From NCBI GenBank assembly GCA_051294375.1, contig CM119266.1:21767875-21831874 (forward strand): a stretch of 64,000 nt of DNA. The letters run 5' to 3'. Under the pieces are notes generated by a model. It was not told where the DNA came from, searched no databases, and saw only the letters and a program-made list of their open reading frames with translations. Positions 48,734 through 61,056 of the stretch are shown here, piece by piece (position 1 is the stretch's first letter; each line of letters opens with the position of its first letter). The position numbers and the translations under genes are program-made. Source of the DNA: Paraspadella gotoi (lineage: Eukaryota > Chaetognatha).

Positions 48734-51154
48734 ATGAGCGGAGAATCGGAAAAAATTCCAACCGAGGAGGTTAAATTTATACCGGGTGGATCTGAGGAAA
48801 AAATTCCCGCGAAAAAAGATCCCGAATCTGGTAAAGAGGCAGATTCCGATGCGTTCATCGGCTTGACCAAGGACGAGCTCCAGCGCTATGCCGACGACCC
48901 TTTCTGGGTTCGCACCCGAAAAATCCTTTTCATTCTCTTCTGGGTTGTCTGGTTCGGAATGGTTGCTGCCGCCATAATCATCATCGTCCTCTCACCCAAA
49001 TGTCCGGCTCGGCCGAACCAGAAGTGGTGGGAAACGTCTGTGGTTTACCGCGTCGACGTCCGAACCTTCAAAGATAGCAACAAGGACGGCCTTGGCGATT
49101 TCAAGGGCCTCGAGAGTGAATTGAAATATCTGAAGGGCCTCGGAGTTGGCGCCATCTGCCTGAGGCCAGTTTTCGAAACGGCAGGAAAGGACAAGTTGCG
49201 ACGGGACGTGGTGGATTTTAAGGCCGTGGATGGGGAGGTGGGCAATTTGGCGGAATTCAAGAGCTTGGCCAAGGCCATTCACAAGATGGGCATGAAAATC
49301 TTGCTCGAGTTCCTTCCCAACCACTCGAGCAAAGAGCATCGCTTCTTCGTGGAGAGTCGTCAGAAAAAGGCCGGCTACGAGAATTTCTACGTTTGGCAAG
49401 ACGCCGTGCCCAACGATTGGAAATCTGTGGACGACGCCAGCAAGTCCGCTTGGACTATGGACGACGATAGAAAGGCTTATTACTACCACGTTCACGCTGA
49501 AGATTTACCAGACCTTAATCTCAGGGACGAGGCGGTGAAGGTAACGTTTTAGAAGAGACTCATTACTTAACATGTCGAATAATTGAACCTAACTGTCATT
49601 AATAAATCTTTCACAGACGGAAATAAAAGAAGCACTCAAGTTCTGGCTCGTGGAGGAGCAAGTCGACGGAGTCCTTATCCCAGAGGTCGACCGACTTGTC
49701 GAAAGCGACAACCTGGCGGGCAATTACGAAGGCTGGCATCACCAAGCCGAATCCGCCGAATTCATAGCGGAGCTCAGAAGTGTTGTTGACGAAGTATCGG
49801 AGGATACTGGAAAGGATCGCGCTTTGATCGTCGACGTTGAAGATGGAAACGCGACCCAAAAGATCTTGTTTTACGGAACCGCCGCCAAGCCCGGCGCGCA
49901 CTTGGTTGTCAACGACAGGCTCGTCTCCGCTTTGAAGACCGATTGCAACGGCTCTGCGCCAACTGGCATCTGCATCGAAAAGCCGCTGCAGGAGTCGATG
50001 AAGATCATTCGTGAGTCCAATCAGAAGGAAAGTAACGAAGATCGTCCTTGGTACAATTGGATTCTGAGTTCGATGGACGGAAGGATCGCATCCAAAGTGG
50101 ACGCAGCCTACGTAGATGCGTTTAACTTGTTGATGCTGTCCGTTCAAGGAACGCCTTTTGTGAGTCTTCTCCTTGTTGGTAGTACGTTTTGACATTTATT
50201 TCTTTTTATCAATATTGTTCTGTTCCAGGTCTTTTATGGTGACGAACTTGGAATGAAGGACTCTAACGATGTTGACTACAAAGCCCTTTCAGTAATGCAG
50301 GTATATCACGTATTATGGTGGACTAAAATCCACCAACCGTTCATCAGCGGCCATTGGTGCTGGAGGCAAGTCATTCGCCTCCCAACCCAAAGGTCCGGGG
50401 TTCTAGCCCGGTGGTCGTCTGGCAGTTAAGAGGGACGGGGCGCTTAACCCGCCTGTAACTCGGTGTTACAGCCTGATCCGAAGCTCAGGGACTGCTTATA
50501 ATGAACGGTTCTGTCATTAACACTTATCGATAATTACTGTCTCTTCAGTATACGTATTTCATGATATTCAATGTTTTTCTTCAGATTATTATTTTGTATT
50601 TTTTTACCTTAATAATTATATTTCGTCCATACTCCAGTGGGACAGCAGCAAAAACGGCGGTTTCTCCAGCGCCTCGACTCGCTTCCCCGTCGATCCTGAT
50701 TACGCTACTCTCAACGTCAAATTCCAAAACGCAAGAGGAAATGACGATTCTCGTCTCAACGCATTCAAGACGATCGCCAACCTGCGCAAGGAAAACTCCT
50801 TCGCCTACGGAGATATCAAGGTTTACACGGCCAATCAAAAGTTGCTCACTTTCATTCGCCACGCCAAAGGTCATCCAGCGTATTTCGTCGCGATCAACTT
50901 TGGCGACAAACCTGCGACGGGTAGGGTCGAAGATTCCATAAATATTACAATTTTCATTAATTTCTTTCTTTACTTCTTTTTCAGCTCCTGGCGAGAATTT
51001 TGACGTGACCGACGTTCCCGACGCTTGTGAGGTCGTGGCGACGACTTCGGGCGTCCACGAAGGGTTTAAAGTCGGGTCGGTGTTCGATCCGAAGAAGATC
51101 CACCTTCTGTTGCAGAAGGGGGACGGAATCGTTGTCAAACTCGGCCGGAAGTGA
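48734..51154 (+). CDS. SLC3A2: SLC3A2/4F2hc-like amino-acid transporter heavy chain
   Basis: Five exons, 48,734-49,540, 49,617-50,159, 50,229-50,300, 50,638-50,920 and 50,985-51,154, give 624 residues. It is a type II membrane protein: a cytoplasmic N-terminus, one helix (KILFILFWVVWFGMVAAAII), then an extracellular amylase-like domain. The Cys just after the helix (SPKCPARPNQKWW) sits where 4F2hc makes the disulfide to its light chain. The glycosidase acids are missing: LEFLPNHSS and VDGVLIPEVDRL lack the nucleophile Asp of active members, so it is a chaperone subunit, not an enzyme. GTPFVFYGDELGM and FVAINFGDKP match the family fold. The start is the first ATG after a possible 5' untranslated exon; an upstream acceptor lies near 48,700. 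Intron 3 contains a tRNA-like repeat. Confidence 0.88.
50335..50520 (+). repeat. tRNA-derived SINE-like repeat in SLC3A2 intron 3
   Basis: ccggggttctagcccgg forms a perfect five-pair T-stem with a GTTCTAG loop, and the preceding gaggc...gcctc can form an anticodon-type stem. Together they match pol III internal promoter structure. A GC-rich unrelated tail (about 50,410-50,500) follows, as in SINEs. The block is clearly GC-richer than the rest of the intron. No full tRNA fold is present. Confidence 0.5.
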
Positions 51155-51656
51155 ATGCCTTGGACGAAATTCTTCCTAGTTAGTCGCTGACCGATTAGCT
51201 GGACGGATTACGGAATTCCAGACACTTGCATGGGCTTTTTTGTGTGTGTGCGCCATTTATCAAAACTTCCGATTCGGATACTTTTTTTTTAAATTTTGGT
51301 CTTTAGTTTTTTCCAGATTTTTTATTAGCTAATTTTACACGCTATATAACTCTATTAATTAATGCATGCTGAGGCTTTTATTTTTCATACACGTAGGTGT
51401 ATTTTTATTTTCGCAATTATTCCACCTGTGTCACTAGTCCTTGGTATTACTCTTCATATGGATTTGGACCAAATTTATCTCAAATACATATATTTTTAGT
51501 TTTTACTTCTCACTCATATATTCCAATGCAGATTTTTCCCACAGAGTTAAAACTTTAAAAAGTCGACTATGCTCGTCTCCATTGATAGTTGAATCTGCAT
51601 TCGTTTCGTTTCACCAAGTTTTCCTCGTCTTGCTCGATCATTAACTTTTAAATAAA
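51155..51656. other. SLC3A2-LSM8 intergenic stretch
   Basis: AT-rich spacer containing the SLC3A2 3' untranslated region and the LSM8 promoter. No gene or repeat is seen. Confidence 0.5.
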
Positions 51657-52375
51657 ATGGCCAACGCTTTGGAAGGCTTCGTTAATCATTCCGTATCCGT
51701 CATAACTGCTGACGGTCGAGTTATCATCGGTACTTTGAAAGGTCTGTGATTGACGTTATATAATGACTGTTGTATCGTTTGTATGAATATGTAATATAAC
51801 TTTATTTTTATAGGATTTGACCAAACGATCAACTTGATTTTGGACGACAGCCACGAGCGCGTCTTCAGCTCATCTGAAGGAGTAGAACACGTAGTTCTCG
51901 GCCTTTACATCATTCGCGGTGACAACGTCGCTCTCATCGGAGAGATCGATGAGGCGAGTCTTGAATTTTTGTAAAGAAACATGATAATAATGAATGAATG
52001 TCATTCATTGAATGATAATAATTACCATTCACCCCGCAATACACCAAAATAAACTTGCTTTCATAAATCGCACATCTAATGCTATCTTTCTCTTGCACTC
52101 TTTTGTTACATTTTGCTTCGGAATTGGCAGTCTCGTTTGATATTTTAATCAGTAACATAAATGGATAATTTTTATATTGGTTGTACCAATTTCATAAAGA
52201 AATAATATGAGCTAATATAAACAAAATAAATAAACAATGAATACCAAATATAGAATTTCTCACTGGTTTGCGGTACTACGAATTAAGTTCCTGCCCCTTT
52301 TATTTTCAGATTACCGATAAACAGTTGGATCTCGGGGACATTCGAGCAGAACCTCTCAACCCCGTCGTTCACTGA
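51657..52375 (+). CDS. LSM8: U6 snRNA-associated Sm-like protein LSm8
   Basis: Three exons, 51,657-51,741, 51,814-51,953 and 52,310-52,375, give 96 residues, the same length as human LSM8. LSm8 replaces LSm1 in the nuclear LSm2-8 ring that binds the 3' end of U6 snRNA. Sm1 and Sm2 motifs are present: SVITADGRVIIGTLKGFDQT and VLGLYIIRGDNVALIGEIDE. The C-terminus DIRAEPLNPVVH is LSm8-specific and rules out other LSm paralogues. The second intron begins with GC (GAG|gcgagt). Reading GT five bases later would cause an immediate stop, so the GC donor is needed. The next gene starts 240 bases downstream. Confidence 0.95.
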
Positions 52376-52615
52376 CACTGCTTACTCTCCGTCCATATTT
52401 CTGCAAAGATGTTCTTTTTGTTGTGAACAATATCTTGGCTGGTAGCGGGTGTGACCTCGGTCTACCTTCAGTCGCCGTTGTTGGCGCGGTAATTTCGTAC
52501 TAATCAGTAGAATTTGCCGTCGCATTATTTCTTTTGTGCTTTTCTTTTTACTTTTTTCTCATTCCAACATTCATGTTTCTCATCGTTACCGTCTGACAGG
52601 GAACATACGTGAAAA

Positions 52616-54739
52616 ATGGGAGTCTCGGATAAATCGAAACAGATTAAAAGGCCGGGCAGATCTAAGACGTTCCGTGTTGCCAAAGAAATTCCCAAAGTTA
52701 CTTCGGACGGGAATTCCTCGTTGAATAAACTGCTCACTCCCGAAGAATTGGCCGAAGTGAGAGAACGGATAAAACAAAAACAAAAACTTGCCAGGGAAAC
52801 TCCCAAACTATTTTTTGATCTGGGAAGTCTAAGGAAAACTTGTCAATTTTATGGGAATGACCCCAAACTTTTAAGCGATTCCGACGGATTTGGTCTCAAA
52901 GGTACGCGAGAAACCGTTTTGTTTCCCTTCGACGTTCAAGAATTGATTCTTCGCGCCACTTTGGGCGGACGGTACTTACCACGTTGGTGTCGCCTTCTGC
53001 GCTTTAGGTTCATTGAAAAGGTAGTTGTCGTGGTCGTGGAAAATGTTGGAAACCCCGAATGGGAGGCCTATACTGAGTGTTTCCCCAATTTGCAAAGCAT
53101 GTCGCCGGAATTGCCCGCCAAGTTGCTTCCGCCGGTGATGCTTGGAACATCGTTTGTGGAGGAGTTCCTCAAAATTCCTTTTTCTCTGTCGCTGCAAAAA
53201 GTGATCGACTATAAATATCCTAAAATTGGATCTGAGGAAAACAGCTACTCCTATTTTTCTTCGATTTCGGAAAGCGAACTACCCGAGATGAGTGAAGTCG
53301 ACATCGAGGTTGTTCGGCTACTCGCTGACAAAACTCGGGATCCCGTCGCTCGGGAGTCAATGAAGGCCGATGGAGTTGTCACGTGGGTTGACAATCGCCT
53401 TCATTCCGACGTCCTTCCGCGGACGCAACTTTTGCTCGGCGCTTCGGACATGGGCCGAGAAAACTTTCCCCTTCCATACAATTTACCCGAAGATGTGGCT
53501 AACGAGTACGTTGCCTCTTCTCCCGAGGGTTACGTTTCCGTTTCGGACGCGAGCCCGATCTTCGCTGTCGATTGCGAAATGTGCCTCACTGAGCGACGAA
53601 TGCTAGAGTTGACTCACATCGCCGTCGTCGATGAAAAGCTAAATTCCGTTTTTCAATCCCTCGTCAAACCCCGCGCCCGAATCGTCAACTATCTCACCCA
53701 ATACAGTGGAATCACGGAGGAGATGCTGGCCAACGTGACTACCACCCTGAGCGACGTACAACTCCGACTGCAGGATATACTACCCAAGAACGCCATCTTG
53801 GTTGGACACGGTCTTAACAGCGATTTGACCGCCATGAGAATGCTGCACCCTTACGTAATCGACACTTCGGTGATTTACAACCTCAAGGGCCTCGAAGGCA
53901 AAAAGTCCAAGCTCAGGGATCTTGCCCACCTTTTCTTGGGAAAAAATATTCAAGAGTTTAATACAGCCACCGAAGGACACGACGCCTTGGAGGATGCCGT
54001 GGTCACGATGGAATTGACCTTGTTGAAGTTAAGAAATTGCGCAGAATTTGGGAATTTGACGTACCCTACGTCGTTGTGGCCACTCTCGCCGACGGCGTTT
54101 GTCTCTTGGTACTCTTCGATCAAAATTAAGCAAGAATCAGTGAGAGACAAAATGAAGACAGATGCAGGATTAGAAAATCATGCTGCGCAAAAAGTGGAAG
54201 TCGGTATTGCAGAATCAGAGGGCCCCCTTGTTTCTAATACTCAATCAGCCGAGGATAAGTCGTCATCTCCGTCTTCCTCCGGGACATATATATCTTTACG
54301 CGACTCTTTCCTCCGAAGATCTCGAGCCGCGCTAAACAACGGATTCCACGACCTCTTCAAATCTATTGTTATCAAGAGGAACCGAAATGGAACTATCGTA
54401 GACCACGAAGACGACTTAACTAAGTTCAAGTCGTCTCCTGTAACCGTCGTGGGACAACTTACGGATAAACTCATCGCAAAGGAAATGGTCGCCGCTATTG
54501 CAGACGACTTCCTCGTTTTTGGTCGCCTACATCGATTCTCCAGCTTCATTGATGCGAATGAAGAAAGAAAACGACGCTCGTTGACTAAAATCGATCGACG
54601 ATTAGGAAAAATTTATGGAAAACTGCCGAAGAAAGCGTTAATGATTGTCGTTTTAGGAGGTAGAAAGATTGAGAACGGTAATCATTCCGTTGTGGAGAAA
54701 TACCACAATGGCCTTGTTTTTGCGGGGATAAAACACTGA
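52616..54739 (+). CDS. REXO5: REXO5-like DEDD RNA exonuclease
   Basis: One intronless frame of 707 residues. The central exonuclease III domain (about 315-470) has the DEDDh residues: FAVDCEMCL, HGLNSDLTAMRMLHP, and GHDALEDAV with its histidine and final acid. HPYVIDTSVIYNLKG is close to the REXO5/NEF-sp group. Members are nuclear/nucleolar 3'-5' exonucleases that trim snoRNA and ribosomal RNA ends. A basic N-terminus (SKQIKRPGRSKT) would suit nuclear entry. The C-terminal 240 residues, where relatives carry RRM domains, show no clear RNP motif. The start is the first ATG; the region upstream is stop-rich. I am sure of the exonuclease family and less sure of the exact paralogue. Confidence 0.85.
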   Translation: MGVSDKSKQIKRPGRSKTFRVAKEIPKVTSDGNSSLNKLLTPEELAEVRERIKQKQKLARETPKLFFDLGSLRKTCQFYGNDPKLLSDSDGFGLKGTRETVLFPFDVQELILRATLGGRYLPRWCRLLRFRFIEKVVVVVVENVGNPEWEAYTECFPNLQSMSPELPAKLLPPVMLGTSFVEEFLKIPFSLSLQKVIDYKYPKIGSEENSYSYFSSISESELPEMSEVDIEVVRLLADKTRDPVARESMKADGVVTWVDNRLHSDVLPRTQLLLGASDMGRENFPLPYNLPEDVANEYVASSPEGYVSVSDASPIFAVDCEMCLTERRMLELTHIAVVDEKLNSVFQSLVKPRARIVNYLTQYSGITEEMLANVTTTLSDVQLRLQDILPKNAILVGHGLNSDLTAMRMLHPYVIDTSVIYNLKGLEGKKSKLRDLAHLFLGKNIQEFNTATEGHDALEDAVVTMELTLLKLRNCAEFGNLTYPTSLWPLSPTAFVSWYSSIKIKQESVRDKMKTDAGLENHAAQKVEVGIAESEGPLVSNTQSAEDKSSSPSSSGTYISLRDSFLRRSRAALNNGFHDLFKSIVIKRNRNGTIVDHEDDLTKFKSSPVTVVGQLTDKLIAKEMVAAIADDFLVFGRLHRFSSFIDANEERKRRSLTKIDRRLGKIYGKLPKKALMIVVLGGRKIENGNHSVVEKYHNGLVFAGIKH

Positions 54740-54876
54740 GATAAGCTCCTACATGATGATTAGTTGATTTTGCCGTTGTTTTTTTTTACAGAGAACAACA
54801 CTAAGAATGTAAATGAATTATGTTCGATGATTTTTCAAGTTTTACAAAATAAATTTCAAAAAACTCATCTCGCGGT

Positions 54877-57800
54877 ATGGCTTGTACACAATGGAGAAAG
54901 TGCACTTTTTTCAACCAGGAAGTGTTAAAGGGTTCAAACGGCACTCCGTGGGATCTTTTACGAGAAATTGACGTCACTTGCTGCGCCAGCGGGCACGGCC
55001 TGTTGGTATTCGGCGACGCTGATGGGGGCGTTACGCTCGTTTCGCGAACGCTCGATGCGAGGTCTTTTGTGGCGTTTTCTTCACGCGTTACCCATCTCGG
55101 TAGGTCGTCTTGGGAAAAATGCCGTGAATCAAGGGTATCAAGTAGCAATAAAGACCTTTTATATACCTCTCAGTCCAAATGAAGCAACAAAGTATTCTAA
55201 TCACGATCGGAATCGACGAGCCAAGCGAAGCCACTCCCATTATCAAAGTCTTTGATTTGGACAAGCTCGACAAAGCATCTGGTCATCCCCTCTGCACCCG
55301 CATCTCTCGCGCTGCCGTAGCAATCGGAAGATCCTCCGAGGTCACGTGTTTGGCCGTGCACGAGGGCTTACAACACATGGCTCTCGGGTTTTCGGATGGT
55401 ACCATTGTTTTATTCAAAGGAGATGTAACTAAAGATCGGCACTCTAAACCCAAGGTGAGTGCTAAGCTACGACCTATTTTGTTCCTACTTATCGCTGAAA
55501 GACGGACGGAATAAAGCTAATCAGCCTGTACTGTCACTCTCCACAGATCATCCACGAGGATCCCGACGCGATTACTGGCCTGGGATTCAAGCAGACAGCG
55601 AGAACTTTGGTGCTTTTCGCTTCCACACGCCATCACGTGATGTCGTTTTCTCTCGGCGCCAAAGACAAGTGTCACAAAGAAATTCTCGACGCTCACGGAT
55701 GCCGACGGAATTGCTCCGCGATGTCGGACACGACCTTAGAGAACCAGTTCGTCATCGGACGGCAAGACGCGGTCTATTTTTATCAACCCGATGGACGGGG
55801 TCCGTGTTTGGCTTTCGAAGGGGAGAAGATCGCGGTCTATTGGTGCAGAGGGTATTTGGTCATAGTCACGAAAGACAACAAGCCGTCGGTTGCAAGGTAG
55901 GATACAAGTATAATTGTAAGAGATAATATGATCTTAAATGAGATTGAATTGAATTTAATATAATGAAAAAAAAAAGTTTCAAAAAATGGAATAATCTAGT
56001 ATTTATTTTCGATCAGAGGTCTCGCGCTGGGAAAAACAGTTGCTCAAGATCGAGTGACCGTCTACGATATTTACAACAAATTCATTGCTTTTCATTCGTT
56101 GCAACCTTTTCCAACCATCATTGACGTTCTTTGCGAATGGGGGGTTTTGTACATTATTACTGGGAGCACCAAGGAAGAACGGAGGGTGTTCGTTCTACAC
56201 GAGAAGGACATGCAAGCCAAACTCGGCGACCTTTTCAAGAAAAGCATGTTCGATTTGGCTATAAATTTGGCCAAAAGCCAACAGTACGATCCTGACGGCC
56301 TCATCGATATTTTTCGGTACAAATAGGCGATTCAAAAGTGTTGTAATTATTCAAAATTCAAATGTTTTTTTGCTTGTAGACAATACGGTGACCATCTTTA
56401 TTCAAAACGAGATTATGAGGGCGCCATCCTTCAATACGTCAAAACTATTGGTCGACTCGAGCCATCCTACGTTATTCGAAAATTTTTGGACGCTCAGAGA
56501 ATTCACAATTTGACCGCGTATTTACAGGTACATAGACCCTCGTTATTCGTTTTGTCCCTTTTAAAATAAAAACCATCATACATTTATTATTTATTCAGGC
56601 GTTGCATAAAGAACGATTGGCCGACGCGGATCATACAACGTTATTATTGAATTGTTATACGAAACTCAAGGACGTGAAGCAGTTGGACAAATTCATTGAT
56701 CGAGATGTCGACTTTGACGTCGAAACTGCCATTCGGGTTTGTCGTCAAGCGGGTTACTTCAAACACGCCCTCGTTTTGGCGGAAAAAAATGGGAAACACG
56801 AATGGTATCTTAAAATTCAATTGGAGGACGTTCTCGATTATGAAAAGGTATTTTATGACTGAAAGTATATGTCGTTGAATAAAGCTCTTGTTAAAATGAC
56901 GTTAATTTTTAGGCATTGTCATACATTTCGTGTCTCGAGTTCAAGGAAGCCGAAAACAATATGAAACTTTATGGAAAATTATTAGTAAGTTCTGAGCCCG
57001 ATCGGACCACCGAATTTCTGAAAACACTTTGCACGGATTACAAACCATCCAGCGAAGAGTAAGTCGTACAATGTGTTTGTCGAAGCGGCCGAAGCGGTTT
57101 ATTTATGTTGTAAGTTTTTTTCAATTTTGTCTTTGAAGGCTTTCCATTGATGAAACGAATCGATCACAACCCGAAGAATTCATTCATATCTTTGTTAACA
57201 ATTCCAAAAAACTGGAAGAATTTCTGGTCCACATGATCGCTGTGTTTCCGGAATCGTCTTCTCTCGTTTACAACACGCTTCTTGAATTGCTACTTCAGGT
57301 TTAATATTTTAAAGGAATTTTAATGTTACGAATCAAGGAGTTTGATAATAACCTTGTATTTTCAGCAAATCGTCCACGAAGATAATGAAGAGAGTCGCAA
57401 AGAAAAGGAGAGGAGAGCGTTAGAGTTGCTACAAAAGCCCCAGGCGAAATACGACATCGACCACGCGTTAATTTTGTGTCAGATGAACAACTTCAAAGAG
57501 GGAATTCTTTTTCTTTACGAAAAGGCAAAGTTTTATCAGGTACATTGATGAATCAAAAAGATTGTGTAGTTTTATTATTATTATAATTATTATTTTAAGC
57601 TAAATATATAATTATTTTCGTAACATATTTTTGGATAATTTTTGAAAATTTAATATCCCAGACAGACAAAATAACAGAGAGATGCTAACTAAAATGCGGC
57701 AGTCAAAAATTCTTTATTTGGTTATATTTCTCACCAGCAAATTGTTCGGTACCACATGGATCATAACGATTACGATCAAATCATCGAAACGTGCAAACGA

Positions 57801-59137
57801 TTTCGCAACGAGCCGAATCTTTGGGTTCAAGCATTGACTTATTTTGCTCAAAGAGAGGAAGATTGCAAGGATTACTTGTCGCAAGTTTTGGCGCAGATAG
57901 ACGAGAAAAACCTCATACCTCCGCTACTAGTCATTCAAACTTTAGCTCATAATTCAACGGCAACTTTGGCTGTCATTAAAGATTATATTATTAGAAGATT
58001 ACTTCAAGAGGACGAACAAGTAATTACTTCAATACAAGCAGTGTCAAGGACTAAACGACGATTCATAATTATACGGACGCTTATTTCTATACTAATATTA
58101 TACGTATTTACAGATTGCCGAAGATGAGCGGCTTATTAATCAGTATAGGGAAGGGACTCAGAAGATCAAAGAGGAAATTGAAGCCTTAAAAACCAAGGCA
58201 ACAATTTTTCAGGTAATATAAATCCGATAATTGAATCGCTCGTAAACTATTAAAGTTTGGATTTGCTGAAAGGTCTCCAAATGTGATATTTGTCCGAATG
58301 CACTGGAGCTGCCTTCTGTTCATTTTCTATGCGGGCATTCCTTCCATCAACACTGTTTTGACGGATATGCCGACAACGATCAGGAATGCCTTGCTTGTTT
58401 ACCGGAAATTCGTCGTATTCAGGTTTTTAATTTAATTTTATATTACACTCTTTTTTTCTTTTAAATTTTTTCGGTTTCAAAATTTATTTTGCTCGAATAG
58501 GACATAATTAAAACTCAAGATCAGCAACAAAGTGGTAGAGATTTACACGAACAGTTTCACCACCAACTTGAGCGTTCGGCAGATGGATTTTCGGTTGTCG
58601 CCGATTATTTTGCTAGAGGCGTCTTCAATAAGGTGAGAATTAATTAGCCGATATTAAATCTTGCTAATTGAAAACGGGCAATCATTTTTTTTCGTCTTTT
58701 CTCAGCTTACCGTGATTCCCGATTCGCCGCCGTCATCCTCGTCCGCTCAACTGGAAAAGTCATTTTCCGGCATGACTCTCTCCTCGTCAACCAGTTCCAG
58801 GACTTCTTTGCCCGAGCCGGTGAGAGAGAGACGTTCTAGTCCCGCTCTCACATCTCGCCCTCCGCCGGAAAATCCTCCCCCCAAAACGGGATCGATCCGA
58901 CCGACCTCGAGCATCAAAGCAGCGACGACAGCGGCGGCCAAAACAACAACTACGCCTAAGTCGACGACGCCGTCTCCACCAAAAACGTCCAAGTCAGCGA
59001 TGACTACCGTGAAAACGACGGCCCTTATCAACGCTCCCAAAGTAGCCACGAAAAAACCTTCGAGTGACGCTTTAAATCCTTTCGCCGAAGACGACGACTG
59101 CGACTCCGATTCGCTTAACCCCTTTAACGAAGATTGA
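54877..59137 (+). CDS. VPS11: VPS11, core subunit of HOPS/CORVET tethering complexes
   Basis: Fourteen exons join in frame to 1,041 residues: 54,877-55,099; 55,174-55,454; 55,547-55,896; 56,017-56,316; 56,380-56,527; 56,599-56,847; 56,913-57,058; 57,139-57,298; 57,366-57,539; 57,738-58,019; 58,114-58,212; 58,273-58,422; 58,501-58,632; 58,706-59,137. It acts in endosome and lysosome fusion. The N-terminal half is a beta-propeller ([22 protein letters not shown]), then clathrin-like alpha-solenoid ([29 protein letters not shown]), then a RING-H2 ([20 protein letters not shown] to CLACLPE). All phases agree and all introns are GT-AG. The last exon adds a Ser/Thr/Pro-rich tail of about 100 residues after the usual family end, with two NPF tripeptides ([16 protein letters not shown]). 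Confidence 0.96.
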
Positions 59138-59379
59138 CGCCTCCTTATAAAAAAAAAAACGAATAACGAAGATGGAGACCTTGGCTGGCCCACGCTGTCT
59201 CGGTTTTTGTTTGTCCATGCCTTGTTTCATACCACATTTTTCGTTTAATGTTTCTTTCCGTTTCCCGCAGTTTTTTTTCTATAGCTTTTCTTTGTTTCAG
59301 CTTAGTGTTTTATTGCGGGACAGTAAAAAAAACAAACAACGAAAAACCTCGAAAAGGCTAGAATACGGCAAAGTAAACA

Positions 59380-60554
59380 ATGGAGGATGAGCCGATTTCC
59401 GAGAGGGAGAAGATCCGGATCGTCTCAGACTTTATCCTCCACGCTCCACCGGGGGAATTCAATGAAGTCTTCAATGACGTCCGGATCCTCATCAACGACG
59501 ACAATCTCCTTAAGGATGGAGCCACGGGAGCTTTTTCCCAATACAACATGGATCAATTCACCCCAGTGACTCTGGACGAAGGGTCGGAGGAGAGGGGCCT
59601 CGTCACAGAATACGCCGATCTCGGTAAAATCGAAATAATAAATAACTTGAAAGTTTTCTTAAGACCTGTTTCAGGATTTTGCTGAATGAGCCATTTCATT
59701 CGTCACAGGAAATGGTCGATTTCTAGACCCCCGTTCAAAGCGCTCCTTCAAATACGACCATTTGAGGAAAGAGGCCTCCGACCTCCAGCCCGCAGAACTT
59801 GACAACGCTGCCGAGCCTTGGCGGACGGCCTTAGAAGACGCTCTTTCCTCATATGTCAAGGTCGAGCTTGGGATTATAAACGCTCATCTAAAAATAATGT
59901 TACAACGAGATTGATTTATTGATTTATTAGGAGCATTACCGATTCGGCGTGTGCACCGTTTACGGATCGAGTTCCAGTGGAAACGTCAAACTTACGGCCT
60001 GTATCGAGAGCCATCAGTTTCAGCCGAAGAATTACTGGAACGGAAGATGGCGCTCCATGTGGACCGTCACCTTTTCATCGGGCTCTGCGGAACTAAGCGG
60101 CTTGCTCAAAGTTCAGGTAAAAGCTGGAGACTTGTGGGTTATTTAATTATTTACAAATTATTTGATTCTTTGATGATCCAAAAAAATTAACAGGTACACT
60201 ACTATGAGGATGGCAACGTTCAGTTAGTCAGTTCCAAGGATGTTAAAGAATCAGTGACGATAACCAGCGAACAACAAACCGCCAAGGAAATAGTTAAGCT
60301 TGTCGAAGAGGCCGAAACCAGTTACCAGGTCGTTTAGACTTATTTCTTGGAAGCTCTTATGGTTTATAATTTTATTCCGGTTATACGACGCAATTTTTTT
60401 CATTTATCTTTAGAGTGCCATATCCGAAAATTATACCGCCATGTCCGACACGACGTTCAAGGCGTTAAGAAGGCAGTTGCCCGTCACCCGAACGAAAATC
60501 GATTGGAACAAAATTTTGGGCTACAAGATCGGAACAGAACTAAAAAACGCTTAG
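59380..60554 (+). CDS. CAPZA: F-actin-capping protein subunit alpha
   Basis: Five exons, 59,380-59,623, 59,709-59,860, 59,931-60,116, 60,194-60,328 and 60,414-60,554, give 285 residues, within one of the human length. CapZ alpha pairs with beta to cap actin barbed ends. Family blocks are intact: [62 protein letters not shown] and the C-terminal [16 protein letters not shown], which forms the actin-binding tentacle. Vertebrates have several alpha paralogues and the sequence does not favour one. The gene starts 243 bases after VPS11. Confidence 0.97.
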
Positions 60555-61056
60555 GTTCCGTGCTTCCCATGTTTTTTCGTGATATCATTAAATGGCTTTT
60601 TCTTCCTTTCCAATCACAGGTTTCTCTTCCCCCGTTTAATTGTAATTAGTATCTTCGGGTTTAATAATTGATTGGTATTTTTAATGTTTTCGAGGATAAA
60701 AATAATTTCTCAGTTACTTTATAGCGAAGTTGTTTTTTTTTTCCTTTTTTTTTGCATGCTAAATTGCGGTGAGTATAGAAATTTCTCTTTTTATATTCGA
60801 TATGAACATCGACAATGTTTTGTTGCTAGTCTGGTGACTTGTTGAATTTATACGTTGAACTAAATGGAATAAGTAATTATCAAAATTTATTTAATTCAAA
60901 AATATTTACTTTGTATCTGTGACTTTTTGCCCTTTTTTGGATAACCGGTTTTTAAATCAACGCTCCGCATAAACTGACGCTTTCTTTTTCTTCAGCTTTC
61001 ATACATTAAACGCTTTGAGTTTTAATTTGGGGAATTCCCGATTGGTCGAGGTCGCC
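60555..61056. other. CAPZA-BRD intergenic stretch
   Basis: AT-rich spacer with long T runs (60,728-60,750). No gene or repeat is seen. Confidence 0.5.

Noticed and set aside
50340-50420. Functional tRNA gene
   Set aside because: T-arm and a possible anticodon stem are present, but there is no acceptor stem and the anticodon loop has the wrong size.
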